The notes beneath the pieces are model-generated. The model searched no databases. It was given only the letters and a program-made list of their open reading frames with translations, and was not told the DNA's origin. Positions 56,867-64,000 of a stretch of DNA of 64,000 nucleotides are shown here, piece after piece. This DNA is from Echinarachnius parma (lineage: Eukaryota; Echinodermata; Echinoidea; Clypeasteroida; Echinarachniidae). The stretch covers positions 1-64,000 of the forward strand of contig JBAMJV010008170.1 of NCBI GenBank assembly GCA_037951105.1, written 5' to 3'. Position numbers and translations under genes: made by a program. Positions within the stretch are counted from its first letter, which is position 1. Every line of letters begins with the position of its first letter.

Positions 56867-59800
56867 TATCATCATCAACTTCATCATCATCATCAGCAGC
56901 AGCAGCAGCATCATAATAGCTCTTTGTTGTAACGATGGTCACCTGAGTAAGACGTTGAACTCGGGGATGCTCGCGGAGATGATGATGAGGAGGACGACCC
57001 GTGTGGTGTACAGGACGGGGTAGCTGCCACAGGTGGATGGGCACGACCCGAAGTAGGCCTTGTTTCTTCTTATTATAAGCATTTCGTGCACCCCTTCTTA
57101 ATATAATTTTTTCTGACTTTGTTAGATACATCATAGTCAACCCGACGTTCATGTTCACGTGTCTCGGAGGGGTGGGCGATTCTCTCATCACCAACGCGTT
57201 CGGAGCTTTCCTGCCCAAGTTCTACGAGAACCAATTCGACATCACGGCAAGTTTCGCCACAATCTTAACAGGTACAGCTGCATTGACCCTGCTTTAGAGA
57301 CCACCTGTAAATAACGACCAGTTGCGACCTCGTGCCACGTAACCCTTTATTAATTAATGTTGAGGGGAAATGAAAACATTATACTTGTATATATTAACTA
57401 TATTAATGCAGAAGATAATCACAGTCTTGTCTCGCGAAGCAAACGAACGTGGCTAGATCTGCAGCTACCCTTCTTTAGGTACATGAAGAAGGGCAGCAGA
57501 TCATGCGCCCGAAACGTCGTACGTTTTTTTGTTCGTTTGATTCATTTCAGTTTATTCAATCATTTATACAAAAAAAAATATTTATTAAAAAAACGAATCA
57601 TCTCGCGAGACAATTAAGTTATTATCTTCTGCATTATAGATATACTTCATCCATGATGAATATTTTTTTCTTCCGTATTGAGTGTACTTTTGTTAATAAG
57701 ATAATACAAATGAATACATTTTACTCGTAATACAACAATGTTGTTACGATGATTATCAAACTAATGTGTCACCAGATTGCCAAAGTTGAACAATTTCAGC
57801 AATACCACAATTCGAACAATTTAAATAAAAATAGATCATAGTGTGTACCCTAAAAAAATGTTTTACTATCAATTATTATTACTTGAGTGCTGATCGAGCG
57901 TGTGTTTGTGTAATCGTTGTAAAATAATGTCATAAACCTGATCAATGAGGATGACTTGGATAATATAATTAATAGCACCATACAAATCGGAACACAATTA
58001 CTGTTATTATATCGAGTAATCACCAAGTATTTTCCTTTTCTACAACACGTTTTTGTAGGCATCGTCGTCGTTTTTGGTGGCATCATCGGAATGCTCAACG
58101 GTGGTCTGATCATGCGCAGATTCAACATGAAGGTGGCGGGTTTGTTGCGGTTTATCATCGCCTGCAACCTCGTAGCAAGCGCACTATTTCTCATCACGTT
58201 GTTACAATGCAACGAACCCAAACTTGCAGGGGTGACAGTTTACTATGACGGCACATCGTAAGTCTATTTTCTCTCTGTTTATCTGAAAATTATGTGTCGT
58301 TGTGCTCTTCATCCCGACTACGGAAAAACTTTTCGATGAGTCAATCACGCATATCGAAAAGACTCAGAGCGCAAGTGATTACTGTATAACAGGATCCTAT
58401 GCGTCGCGCTTGACCACTAGTTATACTGATATATAGACATTCCGTATCAACCATAAGATTAATAGTCAGATAAAGCATATTTTTTGTGATTCGTTGACTG
58501 CCTATGTCATAATGCAATGCGTGCGTAGGGCCCTAGGTACGGTTACCGCATGTGCTCTGAATCCTTGCGATGAGCGTATTATCGCACGGAGTAACGTCAC
58601 TCACAGTGCGTATTTAAACATAATTATGCGGGATTGACTTGTTGATCATTTGTTCCGTAGTATGGATTTAGAGCGCAGCGCGTTCATTGCGTACTATAAC
58701 TATGGTCAAAACCCGTACCACAAAGATTGTTGATTTAATAAAATTTTTATAGTTAAAAAGTCACTCATGAATTATGTTCATATTAACACGATTAAAGCAT
58801 AATATAGCCGCTGCTGCGGATGGAAAGAGTAAAACTCTGCTTGGTGCAATTGTTTTGCATCATCTATAGCCGATTTCCGTAATTAATTCACTATCACAAT
58901 TGCAAAACTTGGTTCAAAATCCTGCAGTATGACCACATGACATTGTGAAGCTTAATCATTATGAAAACGTTTCATTAGACGATATTTTTTCGTTTTGTTT
59001 CAATCTTATTATTTCAGTCTAACGAGATCATCAGACATCGATGTGCGGCACTCCTGCAACTCAAACTGCTCCTGCGCAGAAGACAAGTACATCCCCGTCT
59101 GCGCAGATGGCTTCCAAATGGAATATCTGTCTCCCTGTCACGCTGGCTGCACAGTCAACTATAACAATGGGGTAAAATTGAATTGATCAAATCACCATAA
59201 CTATGTTAGCAAACAAAAACGTTTGGGGTCTTAAGAAGGGACAAATTAAGATACTCCTGAAAGACAGCTTGTACAAAATAATGGAATTATGCAATAACTG
59301 TTTTGGTTTTATCCGAAAGAGAGCGGCTGACCATGCTGACAGGGACAAATTATATAATCAACTCCCGCAATCAGATTTATCAATTCTAGCCGTAACGTGA
59401 GCGATTAGTCCAATACAGAGTGTATCCACACACAAAAAAGTAATCGAAGTTTAATGGTCAATTATTTCAAAATTAGATATGTTCGTAAAGAGTAACTTTT
59501 TAGCTTTAATTTGATACCTTTTCTGAATCAACAATGTCACGCATCGCTGAGTCCTTTGCTGTTGAAGATGACAGGTGCAAAATCCCACCTTTTGCAAGTA
59601 TTGGCTTATGAATGTATTCTTGAAATGAGTGGTGTCACATAAATGTGAGGGATTAGTTTTCATGTTGGGGCTACAACATCCACTTCGTGTCGATTGCGGC
59701 CCTGCAAAGCATCCAGATCACGGTGAGATGTAAACACCTTGTTCTTCAAATGTAACAGGAAGAAGTCAACAACAAAAATAATCAGATGAACTTGGTGGCC

Positions 59801-61044
59801 ATTCCATCTCATTTTGTATCGCAATAACCCTTTCCCCACTGTCAGAGCTCCCCTAGTCCCATCTGTGACAGCGACAAGGTGATGGGCTTGGGCACTGTCC
59901 TGAATCTGTCTAAATACTCCTCGCACCTGTTGCCTAATGTGTTCCTCCAACTGAGGTATCATCTGAACGTACATGTGCCCAGTTAATATTAATTTCTTTG
60001 AAGAAAATGGCCCAATCACTTGACCTTCCTCAAAATTTCTAATCCAAATTGTCCATTTTTTACGAATGATATCAACATAAGAATTTAATTATGGTGGATG
60101 GCAGGCCAGCGCATATTTATGTTCAATTAAAATGTACCAAATCATGCATGATATCGGTGAATGTATTCAGCTAAACGATTCAATAACTCGCAAACCCAAC
60201 AAAATTGTTCAAATTGATTCAATCTTTCATTCATTAGCCCAAACTTGCAAAAAGTGGGGTTTGGACTTGTCACATTCAACCACAGAGAACTCAGCGATGC
60301 GTGACATTACTGATTCAGGAATGGTGTCAGATTAAAGCTGAATAACCATTCTTTAAATCTATGTCTGATTGATATTATGATAATGTATCATTTTGAAATT
60401 ATTGACCTTGGAACTTCGATTACCTTTTTGTTTTAATACATGACTGTATAGTAGTCGAGTCCACCATTCTGACGCAGAGGCCGACATCCAACGTCATCTT
60501 CCACTACTGTATTGCTTTTTGTACATTCGGCCTCGGATTCGAATCTGAATCCGAATCCGATGAAATCCGGCCTCGAGACCAGACTCGACTGCAACACCAT
60601 TTATTTCGTATTGATGTCCTTTCATCCCAGACCTTCGGCGACTGTTCCTGCTCACACGAGACGAACCTGGCCCTATCAGATAAGGCCTACTTCGGGTCGT
60701 GCCCCTCCACCTGTGGCAGCTACCCCGTCCTGTACACCACGCTGGCCGTCCTCCTCATCATCGTCTCCTTCTCCGCGAGCATCCCCGAGTTCAACGTACT
60801 CCTCAGGTAACAACAAGACGCTTGTTTATTAATATGTGATGGTGGTGGTGGTGTTAGCAATAGCAGTGATGATGATGATGACCATGATGATGATTAGAAG
60901 GAGTAGGAAGGTGACCACGCTAGTGGGCGTAGTTGTAATGGCTTCGATCGCTAATGATAACAACGACGATGGTGCATGGTGGTGGGGGTAATAATGAAGA
61001 TGACGATGATGGCGACGACGATGAATACGACCTCGATGATTTTT

Positions 61045-61076
<32 letters not shown>

Positions 61077-61920
61077 AAAGAAGACAATTGTTATGGTAAG
61101 GTCGTGATAATCATTTAACAAATATATTTTAATATATTATTTAATGGATATTGTTATCAAATTTGTCGCTGTCCCATTCGCTAATACAGATCGGTTCCAG
61201 AGACTCAGAGGCCGATGGCGCTTGGACTGAACTCACTGTTGAAGAGAGCACTAGGTACGTACCTTGTTTTGTATGTTTATCGATGTTCGCTAAGATTTTG
61301 AACATTTACCTGACTAGCAACGCGTTTAAGAAGGTAATTAACCGAACATTTTACATGGGTATTTCATTGACAGAGGCGGAGTATTTTGTCAGCACAGATT
61401 TTGTCGCGGATTTGGAAGTATGACCGTCGAATACGCGAATATAATTATGTCGTGTTGTGTAAGCCATATCTATCATAACTATTCAACATAATAAGCATGT
61501 GATATAATTATGCCTGTTCAATTTAATTTACGTTCACTGTGGTAGATTTCAGTAGTACATAACTGATGTAAGACTTCTGATATTAATTGCTCCACAAACA
61601 AAATGATTTGATCGAAATAATGCCCCACCACAGGAGCCGTCCCGGGACCCATCACATTCGGCTACGTGATCGACAACGCCTGCCTGTTGTGGCAGGACTC
61701 CTGCGGCGATAGGGGCTCGTGCTGGATCTACGACCGGTGGGGGTTGGCGTGGAGGATCACGGCCATCACCATCGGACTCAAGCTGCTCGGCTGCGCCTTC
61801 TTCGCCGTCGCACTGTACCTGTACAAACCCGCAAGTGGTGGGACGCCATCTACGGTGCCCGATGAGAAATCTTTAGAGGCACGGGAGAAAGAGCGGGAGG
61901 CGGAAAAACCCAGGGTTTAA
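50763..61920 (+). CDS. SLCO4-like: Organic anion transporter (OATP/SLCO), 12 coding exons
   Basis: Paralogue of the minus-strand gene, transcribed away from it, with the same predicted role in organic anion transport. Exons: 50763-50946, 51283-51419, 52275-52785, 54146-54242, 55456-55577, 56108-56222, 57126-57271, 58059-58257, 59018-59171, 60631-60806, 61190-61254, 61634-61920. All junctions are GT-AG and the chain gives 730 codons plus TAA. It is compact (11 kb against 22 kb), mainly because intron 1 is only 336 bp. Signature DPGWVGAWWLG is in exon 5 and the 10-cysteine Kazal-like loop in exons 9-10. The terminal IDNACLLWQDSCG and LYKP favour an SLCO4A1-like identity. An in-frame ATG exists upstream at 50640, but it lies in a transposon and the paralogue supports MENG at 50763. 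A family A element ends 42 bp before the start codon. Confidence 0.93.
51283..51419 (+). CDS. SLCO4-like: Plus-strand SLCO exon 2
   Basis: Residues 62-107. Ser/Thr/Met-rich linker, then CGWFGCRPRWLQKMCTAQWF and the start of TM1. Ends phase 0. A family C element begins 53 bp downstream. Confidence 0.9.
51473..51857 (+). mobile_element. Family C element in intron 2
   Basis: TTAAAGGTGTATCTGTAAAG ... ACTTTACAGGCATCCCTTTA then A. TTAA targets on both sides. 53 bp from the exon 2 donor. Confidence 0.85.
52275..52785 (+). CDS. SLCO4-like: Plus-strand SLCO exon 3
   Basis: Residues 108-277, TM1 end through TM4. GMFVQGLLSGAITSIERRFQ starts the exon after the acceptor at 52274. The extracellular loop near residues 190-225 is 11 codons longer than in the paralogue (a Ser/Met/Thr/Asp-rich insertion). 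Ends SNRSYGLYFG, where NRS is a possible N-glycosylation site. 511 nt, GC-rich. Confidence 0.93.
53545..54105. mobile_element. GAGACGTCGC-rich element in intron 3
   Basis: Approximate ends TATCTCACTAGCG and CCGGTGAGATA are inverted in TATCTCAC. Inside are a ~112-bp tandem repeat (about 53805-54040) with AAACATGTTTGATTTCCCCG, and many GAGACGTCGCGGAGAC blocks. It ends about 40 bp before exon 4. Confidence 0.65.
54146..54242 (+). CDS. SLCO4-like: Plus-strand SLCO exon 4
   Basis: Residues 278-310, TM5: GILFAVSALGPGVGYVISGF and TELGVPDG. 97 nt. The last ~28 exon bases are nearly identical to the paralogue, including synonymous positions. Confidence 0.9.
54803..55327. mobile_element. Family B element in intron 4
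   Basis: TTAAAGGGGTAGAACAGTAT ... GCGCCCTCTATACTGGACTA then CCCCTTTAA. Confidence 0.83.
55456..55577 (+). CDS. SLCO4-like: Plus-strand SLCO exon 5 with the OATP signature
   Basis: Residues 310-350. FDPGWVGAWWLGPAIV is the family signature, with Gly in place of the usual Arg as in the paralogue. TM6 follows, then FPKELP. 122 nt, phases 2 to 1. Confidence 0.92.
56108..56222 (+). CDS. SLCO4-like: Plus-strand SLCO exon 6
   Basis: Residues 351-389: TAKIRAEKEDQSHRNSGAEV then a basic GFGKKPADFINAIR loop. 115 nt. Followed within ~50 bp by tetranucleotide arrays. Confidence 0.9.
56276..56716 (+). repeat. AATC then CATT tetranucleotide array
   Basis: An (AATC)n run (56276-56330), then ~390 bp of CATT with interruptions GTACATTGATGCAATCAACC and a GCAT run at 56600-56635. 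In intron 6 of the plus-strand gene. Confidence 0.93.
56805..57061 (-). pseudogene. Inverted partial copy of SLCO exon 10 with donor and GAT repeat
   Basis: On the minus strand, 57061-56943 matches the 3' 119 nt of exon 10 (60687-60806 on plus) with few differences: a changed TTRVV for TTLAV and a 6-nt in-frame loss in TM10. The reading frame KAYFGSCPSTCGSYPVLYTT to EFNVLLR stays open and a GT donor (GTGACC) follows. After that donor comes a GAT-type microsatellite (56893-56805), as after the real exon. The 5' third of the exon and its acceptor are missing. It sits in intron 6 of the plus-strand gene, antisense to it. Confidence 0.88.
57126..57271 (+). CDS. SLCO4-like: Plus-strand SLCO exon 7
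   Basis: Residues 389-437, TM7: IVNPTFMFTCLGGVGDSLIT, NAFGAFLPKFYENQFDI. 146 nt, phases 2 to 1. Its acceptor lies 64 bp past an inverted fragment of exon 10. Confidence 0.92.
58059..58257 (+). CDS. SLCO4-like: Plus-strand SLCO exon 8
   Basis: Residues 438-504, TM8 (VVVFGGIIGMLNGGLIMRR) and TM9 (AGLLRFIIACNLVASALFLI), then LLQCNEPKLAGVTVYYDGTS. 199 nt, phases 1 to 2. Confidence 0.92.
59018..59171 (+). CDS. SLCO4-like: Plus-strand SLCO exon 9, Kazal-like loop part 1
   Basis: Residues 504-555. Six cysteines (HSCNSNCSC, PVCADGF, SPCHAGC). 154 nt, phase 0 at its 3' end. The 20-odd residues around PVCADGFQMEY are almost unchanged from the paralogue. Confidence 0.93.
60631..60806 (+). CDS. SLCO4-like: Plus-strand SLCO exon 10, Kazal-like loop part 2 and TM10
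   Basis: Residues 556-614. TFGDCSCSHE and FGSCPSTCGSY complete the 10-cysteine loop. TM10 TLAVLLIIVSFSASIPEF then NVLLR. 176 nt. GAT-type repeats follow the donor within 60 bp. The 3' two thirds is also present, inverted, at 56943-57061. Confidence 0.92.
60855..61076 (+). repeat. GAT/GGT-rich region after exon 10
   Basis: Imperfect GAT, GGT and GAC triplets with a clean GAT run at about 61041-61074, at the same place relative to exon 10 as the microsatellite in the minus-strand gene. Confidence 0.8.
61190..61254 (+). CDS. SLCO4-like: Plus-strand SLCO exon 11
   Basis: Residues 614-635, RSVPETQRPMALGLNSLLKR then AL. 65 nt, phases 2 to 1. Confidence 0.88.
61634..61920 (+). CDS. SLCO4-like: Plus-strand SLCO terminal exon 12
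   Basis: Residues 636-730 and TAA. GAVPGPITFGYVIDNACLLW, CGDRGSCWIYDRWGLAWRI, TM12 (LKLLGCAFFAVALYLY), then a charged Lys/Glu-rich tail that differs from the paralogue's Pro/Asn tail. A family A element begins 103 bp after the stop and is probably in the 3' UTR. Confidence 0.93.
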
Positions 61921-62188
61921 TTAGGCAATATTCATTGTCCTTCTGAACAGATCTTAGCATGCCTCGAGTTCCATTATGCAAGACTGTTGCGACATTCTGA
62001 GCGGTACAAATGGCGCCACACCTTAAAGGGACTTGGTAACATTGTCCACATCCTCAAAATCAAATTGGAATTCTAGCGGTTCTCTCATACCTTGATGTGT
62101 TCGTATTAACAAAAACAAGCATGGGACAGGTTTCGGTTTTTCGAATTTCCATTTCGTTAAAAAGATATTTACGATTGAAGTGTTCAGA

Positions 62189-62325
62189 TGTTAAACCAGT
62201 GGCGTAGACAGGTTCTTACACCTGGGGGGGATGATTTGCCGTTCAGTTCACCAGACCAAGACTAATTTGTTCACAATTTTCGAGCCCGAGACCAAGTACC
62301 TTCAAAGTTGAAAACCCCTCTCAGT

Positions 62326-62356
<31 letters not shown>

Positions 62357-62446
62357 CCGTGAACAATTTTCGAAGCCGAGACCAAGTACTTTCAAAATTT
62401 TCGAGACCGAGACCAGGTTCCTTCGAAGTTGAAAACACCTCTCAGT

Positions 62447-62479
<33 letters not shown>

Positions 62480-63243
62480 CCGTAATCTATTTTCGATGCC
62501 AAGACCAAGTACTTTCAAAATTTTCAAGATCGAGACCAGGTTCCATCAAAGTTGAAAACCCCTCTTAGTGGGAGGGGGGGTGTTCAGAACAATTTTTTCG
62601 AAACCAAGACCGAGTACTTTCAAAATTTTAGAGACCGAGACCAGGTTCCTTCAAAGTTGTAAATCCCTCTCAGTGGGGGGGGGGGGGGGGGGGGGCGCGT
62701 ACAATTTTTTCGAAGCCGAGACCAAGTACTTTCGTACTTTCAACGTTTTCAAGAACGAGACCAGGTTCATTCAAAGTTGAAAACCTCTTTCAGTGGGGGG
62801 CTGGGGGGCAGTTGCAAAGAGTCGAGACCAAATACTTTCACAATTTTCGAACCCGATACCGGAGATCTTTGACAATTTTTGGTACCGAGATCGGGTTTTA
62901 GTCGGTTGTGCCCAGGTTTTAGACGGTCATGACCACTAAAAAGTAGTCTCGAGACCAGCTAAAATGTGAGAAGGGGGGTTCAAACCCCCCGTACAGCCAT
63001 TTTTGGGTCAAAGGGGGGGGGGGGGGTGTTTGAACCGCCAAAATCCCCCCCCCCCCCCCCCGGGTACGCCTATGCATACAACTAATGTTTTCTTTTTCAA
63101 TCGTATAGATACACACAAAAAAATATATCCTTCCCTAAAACCTGGGGGGGATGATTGTACATGTCATCCCCCCCCCCCACCTTGTGAGGTGGGGGGGATG
63201 CATCCCCCTCATCCCCCCCGTTGTCTACGCCCCTGTGTTAAAC
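62189..63243. mobile_element. hAT-like element with G-tract minisatellite, nested in a family A element
   Basis: Runs 62197-63235 (CAGTGGCGTAGAC ... GTCTACGCCCCTG) with exact 8-bp duplications tgttaaac at 62189 and 63236. The target is inside a family A element, whose sequence continues on both sides. Internally there are about five ~120-bp units, each ending CTCAGTG followed by a G run of up to about 35. Confidence 0.87.
62290..62830 (+). repeat. G-tract minisatellite
   Basis: About five diverged ~120-bp units. Each has GAGACCAAGTAC, a TTTTCGA segment, AAGTTGAAAAC and CTCTCAGTG, then a long uninterrupted G run. The G runs at about 62323-62353, 62448-62477 and 62676-62694 are long enough to be difficult to sequence and prone to four-stranded structure. 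Confidence 0.8.
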
Positions 63244-63829
63244 AATCCACTGGATCGTCGAGACCGTGTACAAAGTCAGTGCAATGAGTTAGTGAATATC
63301 ACTTCGCATTTTTGCTCATTGCTCGGCCATATCACACATTACTTTGTGGACATATCAGATCACTTCATACACATTTTATGAATCACTCATCACTTTTTGC
63401 ACATGTCAACAAAGTTACTAGATCCCTTTAAAGGTATTTCTGATTCGTTAGTCGGATGCATTCTTGCGAACGCCATGCCCCTGGTCCAAAAACATACTGA
63501 CTCATTGTTATGTTTTGTTTATGTTATATTACTGTATCAATGCACCTATCAAATCATTGTTTTAAACGACCGAATATTGAAACAGTCGGTTTACATGGCA
63601 ATAAAGTGTGTTCTTCGAAGTCTTTCTGTTTATCACATTTGTTTTCCTAGAAAATAGGGTTTTAGACAAAATGACAAATAATTGCTGCTACGCCTTTCCT
63701 AGATTATTCGAATTTTACATTCATAATCAAAATACATTAGTTGTGCCTCGATACCATTTGATGTTTTCAAATTACAGGGTAGATATATTTAGTGCCGTTA
63801 TGCTTTATGTAAACTGCACTAGGGTGACA

Positions 63830-64000
63830 TTAAAGATGCACCTGTAAAGTGTCAGATATTGCCCAAAATTACATTTGAGACTTCAATCCTATACCAAAAT
63901 CATTGTAAGATAGGTCCGAATGATGTGTGAAAGTTTCATTGAAAGAAAAACACTGTTTTCCGCATGGTTAAAAAAAAGCGAAAATTTGCGTCAGCTTTTA
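63830..64000 (+). mobile_element. Family C element cut by the window edge
   Basis: TTAAAGATGCACCTGTAAAG, then TGTCAGATATTGCCC, following the family C sequence to the end of the window. Confidence 0.78.

Larger units (their letters stand above)
62023..63431 (-). mobile_element. Family A element downstream of the plus-strand gene, with nested hAT-like element
   Basis: TTAAAGGGACTTGGTAAC ... GTTACTAGATCCCTTTAA. Split at 62189 by the hAT-like insertion. Starts 103 bp after the SLCO stop codon. Confidence 0.86.

Noticed and set aside
59660..60019. 119-codon minus-strand frame in intron 9 of the plus-strand gene
   Set aside because: Readable in pieces but I recognise no family; it may be an old mobile element remnant, so it is not called as a gene.

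Overview
This is a repeat-rich, AT-rich nuclear DNA window from an animal with introns and GT-AG splicing. The gene family, the repeat content and the abundance of short inverted-repeat transposons suggest a marine invertebrate deuterostome. An echinoderm is my best guess, but this is inference and no marker gene settles it.

Two complete paralogous genes dominate the window. Both encode organic-anion-transporting polypeptides (OATP/SLCO family, closest in motif to SLCO4A1). They stand head to head: one runs on the minus strand from start codon 28293 to stop 5893 (721 codons), the other on the plus strand from 50763 to 61920 (730 codons). I could chain 12 coding exons in each. All 11 intron phases match (1,0,1,2,1,2,1,2,0,2,1) and 8 of 12 exons have identical lengths, so they arose by duplication. 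Each carries the family signature, a 10-cysteine Kazal-like extracellular loop split over exons 9 and 10, and about 12 hydrophobic segments. Traces of further duplication remain: a decayed second copy of exon 5 in the minus-strand gene (16731-16834), and an inverted partial copy of exon 10 inside intron 6 of the plus-strand gene (56943-57061).

The 22 kb between the two start codons is mostly mobile DNA: a 2.3 kb hAT-like element with an exact 8-bp target duplication (28688-30989), a broken LINE (31311-32740), and a second LINE fragment split by a 6.2 kb insertion with perfect 26-bp inverted ends (33866-40080). That insertion carries decayed 3' exons, with introns, of a third gene resembling the sodium/proton exchanger SLC9A8 (NHE8). 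This looks like gene-fragment capture by a transposon and is the most unusual object here.

Introns and flanks hold at least six families of small TTAA-flanked inverted-repeat elements (called A to F here), often nested. There is also an apparently unusual transposon family (17621-18435 and 49034-49791) whose imperfect terminal repeats grade into tandem arrays of a 16-bp unit, with exact 8-bp target duplications. Further content includes mariner-type palindromes, a CACATGTGCAC-rich element, a tRNA-like sequence inside a foldback element, and several long tri- and tetranucleotide microsatellites. No CRISPR array, operon, rRNA or convincing intact tRNA gene was seen.
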